DNA of 64,000 nucleotides from Cellulomonas sp. S1-8 (GTDB lineage: Bacteria > Actinomycetota > Actinomycetes > Actinomycetales > Cellulomonadaceae). This document shows, one piece after another, positions 26,277-35,290 of the stretch (within the stretch, counting starts at the first letter, position 1; each line of letters opens with the position of its first letter). A model generated the notes under the pieces. That model had not been told where the DNA came from, searched no databases, and saw only the letters and a list, made by a program, of their open reading frames with translations. The stretch lies in the NCBI RefSeq assembly GCF_026184235.1, contig NZ_CP110806.1:2418001-2482000 (forward strand), read 5' to 3'. The position numbers and the translations under genes are program-made.

Positions 26277-26813
26277 TCAGTCGCCGCCCTCGGACGCCTC
26301 CGCGAGCCACGTGTCGAGCAGCGCCCCCGACGCGTTGAGCCGGCGGGCGAAGCCCGCGTCGGACGCGTCGGGCGGCATGGGTGAGACCAGGAGCAGGACA
26401 CGATCGCGAGCGGCACCCGTGCCGAACAGCCCCTCGCCGTCGAGCACGCGCAGCGCGCCCTCCATGGAGGCGAGCCGGACCTGGTACTCGGTCTCGGCGA
26501 CGGCGGGCGGCAGGTCGGCGAGGTCGCCGCGCCGTCCGTAGACGGTGTCGAGGGTGGCGAGGTGCTCGTCGCCGGTGACCGCGAAGGGGCTGTCGGGCAG
26601 GTCCCAGCGCTCCGGGCCGTCGAGCGTCACCGCGAGGTAGGGGCGCAGCGCCTCCCCCGTGGTGAGCAGCGCGTACACGCAGAACGGCCCGGGGTGGCCG
26701 GCATGCAGGTCCTCGACCGCGTGGCGGGTCGCTGACGCGATCCGCACCACCAGGTCCGGGTCGGCGTCCGGCCGGTCGACGGGTTCGTGCTGCGCCCCGA
26801 CCTGCTGCGTCAT
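26277..26813 (-). CDS. DUF4303-family protein
   Basis: The protein has about 178 residues and begins MTQQVGAQ after a GAGGAGCGG Shine-Dalgarno, chosen over an earlier in-frame ATG at 26870. The body (FCVYALLTTGEALRPYLAVT, WDLPDSPFAV) resembles DUF4303, a SMI1/KNR4-like fold often seen in immunity or accessory proteins. No catalytic residues are evident. It starts 63 nt after dnaE2 on the same strand and could be read through from the SOS operon. Function is unknown. Confidence 0.65.
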   Translation of the reverse strand: MTQQVGAQHEPVDRPDADPDLVVRIASATRHAVEDLHAGHPGPFCVYALLTTGEALRPYLAVTLDGPERWDLPDSPFAVTGDEHLATLDTVYGRRGDLADLPPAVAETEYQVRLASMEGALRVLDGEGLFGTGAARDRVLLLVSPMPPDASDAGFARRLNASGALLDTWLAEASEGGD

Positions 26814-26876
26814 CCGCCCGCTCCTCGCACCGTCGACCCGGCACAGTCTGGCACCGCGTCGGGACGCCACGCGGCC

Positions 26877-29800
26877 TCACTGGAAGTCCCGTGACCTGCT
26901 CCGGATCTTCAACGACAGCGGGCTGAGGTGCTCGGCGACGAGGTTCGTCGCGCCGTCGGCCTTCTCCACCCGCCCCCGCACGACCATCGCCTTGGCGGTC
27001 CGAGCCGTCCGCCGGTACCGCTGCCACAGGCCGGCGGAGCACACGATGTTGAGCAGCCCGGTCTCGTCCTCCAACGACAGGAACGTCACGCCGTGGGCGG
27101 TGCCGGGGCGTTGCCGGTGCGTGACGACGCCGGCGACGGCGACGCGGCGGCCCTCCTCGGTGGTGAACGCCTGCTCGACGCGCAGCACGCCCGCGGCGTC
27201 GAGGCCCTCGCGGACGAACTGCGTCGGGTAGGAGTCGACGGACACGCCCGTGGACCACACGTCGGCGGTCGCGACCTCGACGTCCGTCAGGCCGGGCAGC
27301 GTCGGCGCCGTCACGCCCACGGCCACGCCCGGCAGGGTGTCCGGACCCTCCTGCGCGAGCGCGCCCGCAGCCCACAGCCCGGCGCGACGGTCCACGCCGA
27401 GCGACCCGAGCGCACCGGCGGTGGCGAGCGCCTCGAGCTGCGCGGTGCTCAGCTGCACGCGCTGCACCAGGTCGTGCAGGTCGGTGAACGGCCCGTGGGC
27501 GGTGCGCTCGTCGACGAGGGCACGGGCGACGTCCTCGCCGATGGTCCGCACCTGCGTCAGGCCCTGCCGCACCGCGAGGGTGCGCACCGACCCCTCCCCG
27601 GTGCGCACCCCCACGGGCCGGGCCGGGCCGGTGCCGCTGGGTCGCGGCACCAGTCGTGGTTCCCCGCCCGACGGCGGGGGTGCAAGCCGTTCGACGACGG
27701 CGAGCACGTCGGACGCCAGCACGTCGGGGCGCAGCACCTCGACGCCGTGGCGACGCGCGTCGGCGGCCAGGGACTGCGGGGAATAGAACCCCATGGGCTG
27801 CGCGGCGAGCAGCCCGGCGTAGAACGCGGCGGGGTGGTGCACCTTGAGCCACGAGCTGGCGTACACGAGGAACGCGAACGAGTACGCGTGGGACTCGGGG
27901 AACCCGAAGTCGGCGAAGGCCTTGAGCTTGTCGAAGATCTGCTCGCGCACGTCCGGCGTGATGCCCTTGGCGGCCATGCCGTCCATGAGCCGCGCCCGCA
28001 TCGCCTCCATGCGTTCCATCGACCGCTTCGAGCCCATGGCGCGGCGCAGCTGGTCGGCCTCGGCGGGCGTGAAGTCGGCGACGTCGATGGCCATCTGCAT
28101 GAGCTGCTCCTGGAACAGCGGCACGCCCAGGGTCTTGCTCAGCGACTTCTCCAGCAGGGGGTGCAGGTACGTCACCTTCTCGCGACCCTTGGCGCGGTTG
28201 ATGAACGGGTGCACGGACCCGCCCTGGATCGGCCCGGGGCGGATGAGCGCGACCTCGACGACGATGTCGTAGAACTTCTCCGGCCGCAGCCGCGGCAGGG
28301 TCCCCATCTGCGCGCGGGACTCCACCTGGAACACCCCGACGGTGTCCGCGGCGGACAGCAGCTCGTACACCGCCGGGTCCTCGTGCGGCAGCCCGTGCAG
28401 GTCCAGCTCGATGCCCTCGTGCTGCTTCACCTGCACGAACGCGAGCCGCAGCGCGGTGAGCATGCCCAGGCCCAGCAGGTCGAACTTCACGAGCCCGGCG
28501 TCCGCGCAGTCCTCCTTGTCCCACTGCAGGACCGTGCGCCCCTCCATGCGCGCCCACTCCACGGGGCAGACCTCGATGACGGGCCTGTCGCACATCACCA
28601 TGCCCCCGGAGTGGATGCCCAGGTGCCGCGGCAGGCGCAGGAACCGCTCGGCCAGGTCGATGACGTGCTCGGGGATGTCCTCGGCCTGCGACGCCGACGG
28701 CGGCAGGTTCGTCGGGACGACGTCGTGGTTGTCGGCGGTGGGACGTCCCGCGACCTCGCTGCCCGGCCCCACGGGGCCGGAACGCGTCAGGTGCCACCAC
28801 GCGCTCGGCTTCTCCGGCCCGCGCAGGCTCCCCCACCGCTCGATCGACGTGCTCCACGCGTCCTGCTGCCCCACGTCGTACCCCAGCGCGCGCGCGGCGT
28901 CCCGCACGGCCGAGCGCGGCCGGTAGGTGATGACGTTGGCGACCTGCGCCGCGTGGGTGCGGCCGTGCGTCGCGTAGACGTGCTGGATGACCTCCTCGCG
29001 GCGGGCGGAGTCGATGTCGACGTCGATGTCCGGCGGGCCGTCGCGCTCGGGGGCCAGGAACCTCTCGAACAGCAGCCCGTGCTTCACGGGGTCGACGGCG
29101 GTGACGCGCAGCACGTAGCAGACCGCGGAGTTCGCGGCCGACCCGCGGCCCTGCGCGAGGATGCCGTTGCGGCGGCAGAACTCGACGAGGTCGTAGACCA
29201 CGAGGAAGTACCCGGGGAAGCCGAGGTCCTCGATGACGCGCAGCTCGTGCGCGAGCTGCGCGTGCGCCCCGGGCACGGTCTCGGCGTCCGGTGGCCCGTA
29301 CAGCTCCTGCGCCCCGCGACGGACGAGCTCACGCAGCCACGTCGCCTCGGTGTGACCCTCGGGCACGGGGTACGGCGGCAGGCGTGGCGCGACGAGCGAC
29401 AGGTCGAACGCGCACTCACCCGCCAGGTCGGCCGCCGTGGTCACGGCGCTCGGGTGGCGGCGGTGCAGGTGCAGCATCTCGGCAGCCGACCGCAGGTGCG
29501 CGACGGGCGCGGCCGGCAGCCACCCGTCGAGGTCGTCGAGCGACGAGCGCGCGCGCACCGCGGCCAGCGCCTGCGCCAGGTCGGCGTCGCGCTCGGTCGC
29601 GTAGTGCACGTTGCCGGTCGCGACGAGCGGCAGGCGCGCATCGGAGGCGAGGGCCGCGAGCGCGTCGGCGCGGTCGGTGTCGTACGCGTCGCCGTGCCAC
29701 GTGGTCTCGACGGCGACGTTGTCCCGCCCGAACAGTGCGACGAGCCGGTCCAGCTCGCGGCGCGACGCCTCGGGTCCGCCGGGCGCCACACCGAGGACTC

Positions 29801-30353
29801 CCGACGGGTCTCCCCCGGCCAGCGCGCGTCGCACCGCGCCCTTGCGGCAGCCGGTGAGGACCAGCCACTGCCCGGCGGCCGCCTCGGCCAGCTCCTCCAG
29901 GTGGTACTCCGCGGCGCCCTTGCGGCCCGTGCGCAGGTGCCCCTCGGCGATCGCGCGGGACAGCGCGCGGTACCCGTCGGGGCCGCGGGCGAGGACCAGC
30001 AGGTGGCTCGCACGCGGGTCGGGCACGCCCGTGGGCGCGTCGAGCACAGGCGGTCCGGGGGTCGGGCGCTTCTCGCGCGGGTGCCGGCGCGGGTCCGGGG
30101 CGGGCAGGTGCAGCTCGGCGCCGAACACCGTGGGCAGGCCGACGGCGCGCGCGGCCTGGGCGAACCGCACGACGCCGTACAGCCCGTCGTGGTCGGTCAG
30201 CGCGAGCGCGCTCTGCCCCAGGCGTGCCGCCTCGGCGGCGAGCTCCTCGGGCTGGCTGGCGCCGTCGAGGAAGCTGAACGCCGAGTGCGCGTGCAGCTCG
30301 GCGTACCGGGGCGGCCAGGCCGCACGCCCCGGGGCGGGGCCGCGCTCAGTCAT
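26877..30353 (-). CDS. dnaE2: Error-prone DNA polymerase DnaE2
   Basis: The 1158-residue C-family polymerase has an N-terminal PHP domain (AELHAHSAFSFLDGAS from about residue 18), the palm catalytic acids PDIDVDID (about 440-447), IHSGGMVMC and VKFDLLGLGMLTALR in the fingers, and a C-terminal OB domain (VAVAGVVTHRQRPGTAHGVT). It is the DnaE2 type that performs damage-induced mutagenesis with ImuA and ImuB. An extra stretch of roughly 45 residues (about 505-555) splits the usual SKQIDRW-to-LAEQLL segment. It overlaps imuB by 8 nt. The upstream LexA box at imuA would control all three genes. Confidence 0.93.
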   Translation of the reverse strand: MTERGPAPGRAAWPPRYAELHAHSAFSFLDGASQPEELAAEAARLGQSALALTDHDGLYGVVRFAQAARAVGLPTVFGAELHLPAPDPRRHPREKRPTPGPPVLDAPTGVPDPRASHLLVLARGPDGYRALSRAIAEGHLRTGRKGAAEYHLEELAEAAAGQWLVLTGCRKGAVRRALAGGDPSGVLGVAPGGPEASRRELDRLVALFGRDNVAVETTWHGDAYDTDRADALAALASDARLPLVATGNVHYATERDADLAQALAAVRARSSLDDLDGWLPAAPVAHLRSAAEMLHLHRRHPSAVTTAADLAGECAFDLSLVAPRLPPYPVPEGHTEATWLRELVRRGAQELYGPPDAETVPGAHAQLAHELRVIEDLGFPGYFLVVYDLVEFCRRNGILAQGRGSAANSAVCYVLRVTAVDPVKHGLLFERFLAPERDGPPDIDVDIDSARREEVIQHVYATHGRTHAAQVANVITYRPRSAVRDAARALGYDVGQQDAWSTSIERWGSLRGPEKPSAWWHLTRSGPVGPGSEVAGRPTADNHDVVPTNLPPSASQAEDIPEHVIDLAERFLRLPRHLGIHSGGMVMCDRPVIEVCPVEWARMEGRTVLQWDKEDCADAGLVKFDLLGLGMLTALRLAFVQVKQHEGIELDLHGLPHEDPAVYELLSAADTVGVFQVESRAQMGTLPRLRPEKFYDIVVEVALIRPGPIQGGSVHPFINRAKGREKVTYLHPLLEKSLSKTLGVPLFQEQLMQMAIDVADFTPAEADQLRRAMGSKRSMERMEAMRARLMDGMAAKGITPDVREQIFDKLKAFADFGFPESHAYSFAFLVYASSWLKVHHPAAFYAGLLAAQPMGFYSPQSLAADARRHGVEVLRPDVLASDVLAVVERLAPPPSGGEPRLVPRPSGTGPARPVGVRTGEGSVRTLAVRQGLTQVRTIGEDVARALVDERTAHGPFTDLHDLVQRVQLSTAQLEALATAGALGSLGVDRRAGLWAAGALAQEGPDTLPGVAVGVTAPTLPGLTDVEVATADVWSTGVSVDSYPTQFVREGLDAAGVLRVEQAFTTEEGRRVAVAGVVTHRQRPGTAHGVTFLSLEDETGLLNIVCSAGLWQRYRRTARTAKAMVVRGRVEKADGATNLVAEHLSPLSLKIRSRSRDFQ

Positions 30354-32046
30354 AGTCGGCCTCGTACGTCCACGCCCCGTCGGTGTGCGTGAGCAGGACC
30401 GCGCCGCCGTCGTCGAACGCCACCTGCAGGTAGGCGCGCACCTGCGGCGCGGCGCCGGGGTGCGTCCACCAGCGGTCCGTCAGCAGCCACGGCCCCGACC
30501 ACCCGGCGACGGCCCGCACGTCGTCGCCTGCGCCGGGCTGCGCCACCGCCAGCACGCTGCCCGGCGGTCCGCTGAGCCGGCCGCGCCGGTCGACGCGCAC
30601 GGGTGCGCCGTGCACGTCACGCACCTCGACGCGCACGGGGTCGACCAGCACTGTCGCGGGCGCCGGGTCCGGCAGCCGACCCGGCCAGGGCCGGTCGACC
30701 GGGCGCGGCAGGTCGCTCTGCTCGCCCCAGGGCCGCACGTGCACCTGGTCGCGCACGTCGCGTCCGCCCTGCAGCGTCGCGGTGAGCACGCCAGGGCCCC
30801 CGACGATGCTCTGCGCACGTTCCAGCGCCCGGTGGGCGCGCAGGTCACCGCCGGACGGGCCGCCCCACAGCTTCGGTGCCTCGGCGCCCGCGGGCGCGAC
30901 GTCGAGGGCCGTGAGGGTCAGCCGCACCAGCGCGACGGGGGCCAGGTCGTCCTCGTCGGCCGGCGCGCGCAGGTCGACCCGCCCGATGGCCTGACCGACG
31001 CCCCGGTCGCGCGCGGGCGCCTCACGCCGCCGGTCGCGGGCGGTCGCGACGGCCGACGCGGTGAGCCACCCGTCGAGCTGCCAGCGGATCCGGTCGGTGA
31101 TCCGTGCGGCGGCCATCGCACCCCACCCGCCCAGGTCGGTGCGCCACGTGCGCACCAGGTCGGTGCCGTCGTCCGTGCGGGCCGCGACCTGCAGGCGTCC
31201 GCACGTCACGGACCGGGCGACGAGGTCGGCGTGCAGCTGCTCGGCCAGGCGTCGGCCGGCGAACGTCGCGGTGTCGACGCGCTCGACCGGCGGGTCGAGC
31301 TCGACGGTGAACTCCAGGTCCGCCTCGGGTCGTCGGCGCGCCGGGGGACGCTCGTCGAGGCCCCGCGCGAGCGTGCGCGCCCACGTGCCGAGCCGGCCGA
31401 ACCGCGCGTGCACGTCGGGCGCCGGCAGCGCGGCGAACGCACCCAGGGTGCGCAGCCCCAGCCGGTGCAGCAGGTCGACGAGCCCGGCGACCTCCGCAGC
31501 CTGCTCGGGCGTGGTCGTCGCGTGCACGAGCTCGGTGACGCCGTAGGGGGCGAGGAACACCGCCGACACCCCCGGCTCGACGACGGCGCCGGTGCGCGCG
31601 GCCAGCACCGCGGCGAGCAGACCGTCCGCGGTCCCGACGCCGCACTCGTGCCCCGTGGCCCGCGCGACCGCGTCGACGATGCGCTCCGCGAGCGCCTCCT
31701 CCGAGCCGTGGTAGCGCGCAGCACCACCCGCGGGCAGCAGGAGCAGCCCCGGCCGCGCTACCTCGACGCCCGCCACCACCGTCTCCGTGGCGGCGGCGAC
31801 CGGCTCGAACAGCCGCACGTCCCGGTAGTCGTCGGCGGGCAGCAGCACGAGATCGGGGCACACCCCCTGCGCCTGACGTCGTCGCATGCCGCGGCGCACC
31901 CCGTCGCCGCGCGCGAGCGCCGACACGGCGGTGACCCGTCGCCCGTCGTGCACCGCCGCGGGCACGTCGACGGGGACCTCGTCGGCCACCATCGCCGCGA
32001 CCACGGGCCAGTCGGGCACCCACACGACCGTCGTCCGCGTGCTCAT
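30346..32046 (-). CDS. imuB: ImuB, catalytically dead Y-family polymerase-like subunit
   Basis: The 566-residue protein is related to DinB (VVWVPDWPVVAAM at the N-terminus, then a thumb-like VDLLHRLGLRTLGAFAALP) but has no acidic DxD or SIDE motif: the first strand reads WVPDWP and the second LLLLPAGGAARYHG. ImuB uses its fold and C-terminal clamp-binding and ImuA/DnaE2-binding parts as a scaffold for DnaE2. The ATG at 32046 overlaps the imuA stop by 4 nt. An earlier in-frame start would overlap imuA entirely and is rejected. Confidence 0.9.
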   Translation of the reverse strand: MSTRTTVVWVPDWPVVAAMVADEVPVDVPAAVHDGRRVTAVSALARGDGVRRGMRRRQAQGVCPDLVLLPADDYRDVRLFEPVAAATETVVAGVEVARPGLLLLPAGGAARYHGSEEALAERIVDAVARATGHECGVGTADGLLAAVLAARTGAVVEPGVSAVFLAPYGVTELVHATTTPEQAAEVAGLVDLLHRLGLRTLGAFAALPAPDVHARFGRLGTWARTLARGLDERPPARRRPEADLEFTVELDPPVERVDTATFAGRRLAEQLHADLVARSVTCGRLQVAARTDDGTDLVRTWRTDLGGWGAMAAARITDRIRWQLDGWLTASAVATARDRRREAPARDRGVGQAIGRVDLRAPADEDDLAPVALVRLTLTALDVAPAGAEAPKLWGGPSGGDLRAHRALERAQSIVGGPGVLTATLQGGRDVRDQVHVRPWGEQSDLPRPVDRPWPGRLPDPAPATVLVDPVRVEVRDVHGAPVRVDRRGRLSGPPGSVLAVAQPGAGDDVRAVAGWSGPWLLTDRWWTHPGAAPQVRAYLQVAFDDGGAVLLTHTDGAWTYEADYD

Positions 32047-32894
32047 CCGACCAACCTCAGACCGCCGGCCGTCCCGCTGCGGGGACGGCTGCGCACCGGG
32101 CCGCCGGGCACGTGCTCGCCCGGCGGCGCGAACGGCAGGACGACGTCGGCCGACGTCGGGACGGCGGAGCTGCCGCGACCGGTGCGGCGCACCTGCACCT
32201 CGCACGTGCGCAGCCGCCCGTCGCCTGCACCGGTCCCGGACCAGCGGGCGGGCCCCGCGTCGAGCACGACGGCGGCACCCGCCCACGCCACGGTGGTCAG
32301 CAGCGCGGTGCCGCGCTCGCGCGCCCGGGCGGACAGACGGCGCCGGTCGGCGTCCGCGAGGGGGGCGTCGGGGCCGACGAGCACGACGTCGATCCCGTCG
32401 ACGAGCGCGGCCAGCACGACGGCCGCGTCGGCACCCGGGTCGGGGACGAGAGCGAACCGGGTGAGGTCGACGCCCGCCTGCGCGGCGGCCAGCAGCCCGA
32501 GGCGCGGCTGACCGACCGCGACCGCCCACGCCCCCGACGCGCACGCGTGCGCCAGGACCCCGAGCGCCAGCGACGTGGAGCCGAGCACCGAGGTGGTCGC
32601 ACCGCGGCGCAGCCCGTCCGGCAGCAGGTCCGCCAGCGCGGGCGGCACGGGCAGCGGCGGCCGCTCGCTGGTGAGCAGGGACGTGCGCCGGTACCCGGGG
32701 TCGGTGGTGAGGGCCAGGTCCTCGTCCGGCGTGGTCCGCGTCACCGTCGACGCAACGGGCGGCGCGGCCTCCTCGACGTGCCGCGCAGCCGCGTGGCTGC
32801 TCGTCAGCACCGTGCGTGCACCGGTGCGCCGTTCCGCGGCGGCCAGCGCGGCGCGCGCACGTGCCGCACGCTCCACGGTGCTCGTCCCGGTCAC
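32043..32894 (-). CDS. imuA: ImuA-like RecA-fold accessory protein
   Basis: The protein has about 283 residues. After a charged N-terminal helix region (VERAARARAALAAAERRTGA) comes a RecA-like core beginning LADLLPDGLRRGATTSVLGS. The P-loop is degenerate (GSTSLALG without GKT), as I recall for actinobacterial ImuA', so ATP binding is doubtful. The GTG at 32894 is downstream of the LexA box and is the first reasonable start; the frame stays open to 33128, beyond the box. With ImuB and DnaE2 it forms the mutasome. Confidence 0.82.
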   Translation of the reverse strand: MTGTSTVERAARARAALAAAERRTGARTVLTSSHAAARHVEEAAPPVASTVTRTTPDEDLALTTDPGYRRTSLLTSERPPLPVPPALADLLPDGLRRGATTSVLGSTSLALGVLAHACASGAWAVAVGQPRLGLLAAAQAGVDLTRFALVPDPGADAAVVLAALVDGIDVVLVGPDAPLADADRRRLSARARERGTALLTTVAWAGAAVVLDAGPARWSGTGAGDGRLRTCEVQVRRTGRGSSAVPTSADVVLPFAPPGEHVPGGPVRSRPRSGTAGGLRLVG

Positions 32895-33017
32895 ACCCGT
32901 TCCCCGTCCCTCGTCGTCCCACGCTGCAGGTGTGTCGTCCTCGTCGCGAGGACCTCCCTCGAGGTCGGGTCGCGCGTCGACGGCCCCCTGACGCCGCGCG
33001 CGACCCGACCCGTCGGA

Positions 33018-33033
33018 TCGAACACATGTTCGA
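33018..33033. promoter_or_regulatory. Perfect LexA (SOS) box of imuA-imuB-dnaE2
   Basis: TCGAACACATGTTCGA is a perfect TCGAAC-N4-GTTCGA palindrome 124 nt before the imuA start, in the divergent gap to arsR. Confidence 0.9.
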
Positions 33034-33122
33034 TGATGCCAGTAGACGTCGCCGTCGGGGAGGGTGTCAATCCGCCCCGAGCGGGTGAACCGTTCGCGGC
33101 TCGGGGATGTGTCCACGAGGCG

Positions 33123-33128
33123 TATCAT
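33123..33128 (+). promoter_or_regulatory. Candidate -10 of the arsR-sulP operon
   Basis: TATCAT is close to the TATAAT consensus and would start transcription inside the downstream inverted repeat, leaving a leader of about 30 nt with GGAGG. Confidence 0.5.
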
Positions 33129-33129
33129 T

Positions 33130-33151
33130 TGACGGTTCCATCAACCCGTCA
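33130..33151. promoter_or_regulatory. Probable ArsR operator
   Basis: TGACGG-N10-CCGTCA overlaps the predicted transcription start of the arsR-sulP operon, the usual place for repression by an ArsR-family dimer. Confidence 0.6.
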
Positions 33152-33164
33152 TACCGGAGGCCCC

Positions 33165-33530
33165 GTGCCGCTGCACGCCCTCGGCGTCGACCGCCCCCTC
33201 GCGGAGGTCAAGGCCGAGCTGTTCAAGGCCCTCTCCCACCCGGTGCGCGTACGCACCCTCGAGCTCCTCGTCGAGCGCGACCGGCAGGTCAGCGAGCTGC
33301 TCACCGAGCTCGGCCTGGAGGCCTCGCACCTCTCCCAGCACCTCGCCGTGCTGCGGAGAACGGGCGTCGTCACCGCCCGACGCACCGGTAACGCCGTGCA
33401 CTACTCGCTCGCGCTGCCGGCCGTCGCCGACATGCTCGCGGCGGCGCGCAGCGTCCTCGTCGACTCCGCCACCCGCCGCCGCGACCTGCTGGACGACACC
33501 GCGCCGACCGCTCCCGAGCCCGGGGCGTGA
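33165..33530 (+). CDS. ArsR-family winged-helix regulator (no metal cysteines)
   Basis: The 121-residue protein has an ArsR/SmtB fold: ELFKALSHPVRVRTLELLVE, recognition region EASHLSQHLAVLRRTGVV and wing RRTGNAVHYSLA. It contains no cysteine, so classical As/Cd/Zn sensing through ELCVCDL-type sites is excluded; redox or anion sensing would need another mechanism. The start is GTG with GGAGG 4 nt upstream. Its stop overlaps the start of a SulP transporter (TGATG), so it very likely regulates that transporter, and an inverted repeat sits at its own promoter. Confidence 0.88.
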   Translation: MPLHALGVDRPLAEVKAELFKALSHPVRVRTLELLVERDRQVSELLTELGLEASHLSQHLAVLRRTGVVTARRTGNAVHYSLALPAVADMLAAARSVLVDSATRRRDLLDDTAPTAPEPGA

Positions 33531-35290
33531 TGACCGCAGCCGGGCTCGCGTCCAGCGCGTGGCAGCGCCTGCGCGCCCTCGCTCCCCGTCCCTCCGACTA
33601 CGCCGACCTCCCCCGGTCCTGGCGCGGTGACCTGCTCGCCGGGGTCACCGTCGCCGTCGTCGCGCTGCCGCTCGCTCTCGGGTTCGGTGTCTCCTCCGGA
33701 CTGGGCGCCGCGGCCGGTCTCGTCACCGCCGTCGTCGCCGGTGCCGTCGCCGCGGTGCTCGGCGGCTCGCACCTGCAGGTCAGCGGTCCCACCGGTGCCA
33801 TGACCGTGGTCCTGCTGCCCGTCGTGGCCCGCCACGGACCCGAGTCCGTCCCGGTCGTCGCGATCATGGCCGGCGGCATCGTCGTGCTCGCCGGCGTGCT
33901 GGGCGTCGGCCGGCTCGTCGCCTACATCCCCTGGCCCGTCGTCGAGGGGTTCACGTTCGGCATCGGCGTCGTCATCGCCCTGCAGCAGGTCCCGCTCGCC
34001 CTCGACACGCCGCGCGCCGAGGGCGAGAACGCCGGCCTCGTCGCCGTGCGCACCCTGGCCCGCGTGGACTGGGCGCAGGCCGTCGCCCCGCTCGCTCTCG
34101 TCGCGCTCGTCGTGGCCGTCATGCTGGCGCTGCCCCGGCTGCACAAGGGCCTGCCCGCCTCGCTCGCCGCCGTCGTGCTCGGCACGCTCGTCGCCGAGGT
34201 CGCCGGGCTGGACGTCGACCGCATCGGCGTGCTGCCGTCCACCCTGCCCCTGCCCCACCTGCCGGTCGTCGACCCCGCGACCACGAGCGCCCTGTTCTCC
34301 GCCGCGCTCGCCGTGGCGGCGCTCGCCGCGCTGGAGTCGCTGCTGTCCGCCCGCGTCGCCGACGGGATGGCCGACGACATCGGGCGCACCCGGCCCAACC
34401 GCGAGCTGCTGGGCCAGGGCGTCGCGAACGTCGCGTCCGGGCTGTGCGGTGGCCTGCCGGCGACGGGCGCGATCGCCCGGACCGCGGTCAACGTGCGCGC
34501 CGGTGGCCGCACACGGGTCGCGGCGATCACGCACGCGCTCGTGCTCGCCGTCATCGTCTACGCCGCAGCACCCCTCGTCGGCCGCGTGCCCCTGTCCGTC
34601 CTGGCGGCGATCCTGCTGGTCACCGCGGCGCGCATGATCGACCTGCCGACGGCGCGCGCGATCTGCCGCTCCGGCCGGTCCGGCGCACTCGTCTTCTGCG
34701 TGACGCTCGGCGTGACGGTCGTGTTCGACCTGGTCATGGCGGTCGAGGTGGGGGTCGCGGTCGCCGCCGTGCTCACGCTGCGTGCCATGGCCCGCAGCAG
34801 CGGCCTGCATCGCGAACCCCTGCCCGACGCCCCGGACGACCACGTGACGGCCGCCGCCGAGCGCGCACTCCTGCACGAGCACATCGCCGTGTACCGCATC
34901 GACGGTGCGCTGTTCTTCGCCGACGTGCGCCGGTTCCTCGACGAGCTCGCGCTGGTCAGCGACGTGCGCGTCGTCGTCCTGCGCCTGGGCAACGTGCGCG
35001 TGCTCGACGCCAGCGGCGCGAACGCCCTCGCCGAGATCGTCGCCGACCTGCGCCGCCGCGGCATGGTCGTGCTGCTCAAGGGGATGCGGCCCGAGCACCG
35101 GCGCCTCGCGCAGGGCGTCGGCGTGCTCGACGCCCTCGGCGACGACCGGCACCTGTTCGACGACCTGGACGGCGCGCTCGCGCACGCCCGCTCGCACGTG
35201 CGCCCGGCGCCACCCGCGGCGAGGATGGGGGCGTCGTCCGGCGACCCCGTGCCGGGCACGACCGGAGGTCCCCCGTGCCCACGTCCCTGA
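33530..35290 (+). CDS. SulP-family anion transporter with STAS domain
   Basis: The 586-residue protein has a SulP membrane domain from about residue 20 (SWRGDLLAGVTVAVVALPLALGFGVSSG, split here only for description) with many helices to about 430, including SGPTGAMTVVLLP and NVASGLCGGLPATGAIARTA, and a C-terminal STAS domain (about 445-560, VLRLGNVRVLDASGANALAE). SulP proteins carry sulfate, bicarbonate or other small anions, often with Na or H. The STAS phospho-acceptor-like Ser of DASG is present. It is coupled to the ArsR-type gene by TGATG. Substrate is not decidable; bicarbonate and sulfate are both possible. Confidence 0.9.
   Translation: MTAAGLASSAWQRLRALAPRPSDYADLPRSWRGDLLAGVTVAVVALPLALGFGVSSGLGAAAGLVTAVVAGAVAAVLGGSHLQVSGPTGAMTVVLLPVVARHGPESVPVVAIMAGGIVVLAGVLGVGRLVAYIPWPVVEGFTFGIGVVIALQQVPLALDTPRAEGENAGLVAVRTLARVDWAQAVAPLALVALVVAVMLALPRLHKGLPASLAAVVLGTLVAEVAGLDVDRIGVLPSTLPLPHLPVVDPATTSALFSAALAVAALAALESLLSARVADGMADDIGRTRPNRELLGQGVANVASGLCGGLPATGAIARTAVNVRAGGRTRVAAITHALVLAVIVYAAAPLVGRVPLSVLAAILLVTAARMIDLPTARAICRSGRSGALVFCVTLGVTVVFDLVMAVEVGVAVAAVLTLRAMARSSGLHREPLPDAPDDHVTAAAERALLHEHIAVYRIDGALFFADVRRFLDELALVSDVRVVVLRLGNVRVLDASGANALAEIVADLRRRGMVVLLKGMRPEHRRLAQGVGVLDALGDDRHLFDDLDGALAHARSHVRPAPPAARMGASSGDPVPGTTGGPPCPRP

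Noticed and set aside
26928..30392. 1154-codon open frame antisense to dnaE2
   Set aside because: The dnaE2 frame has complete family motifs; the antisense frame has none and shadow composition.
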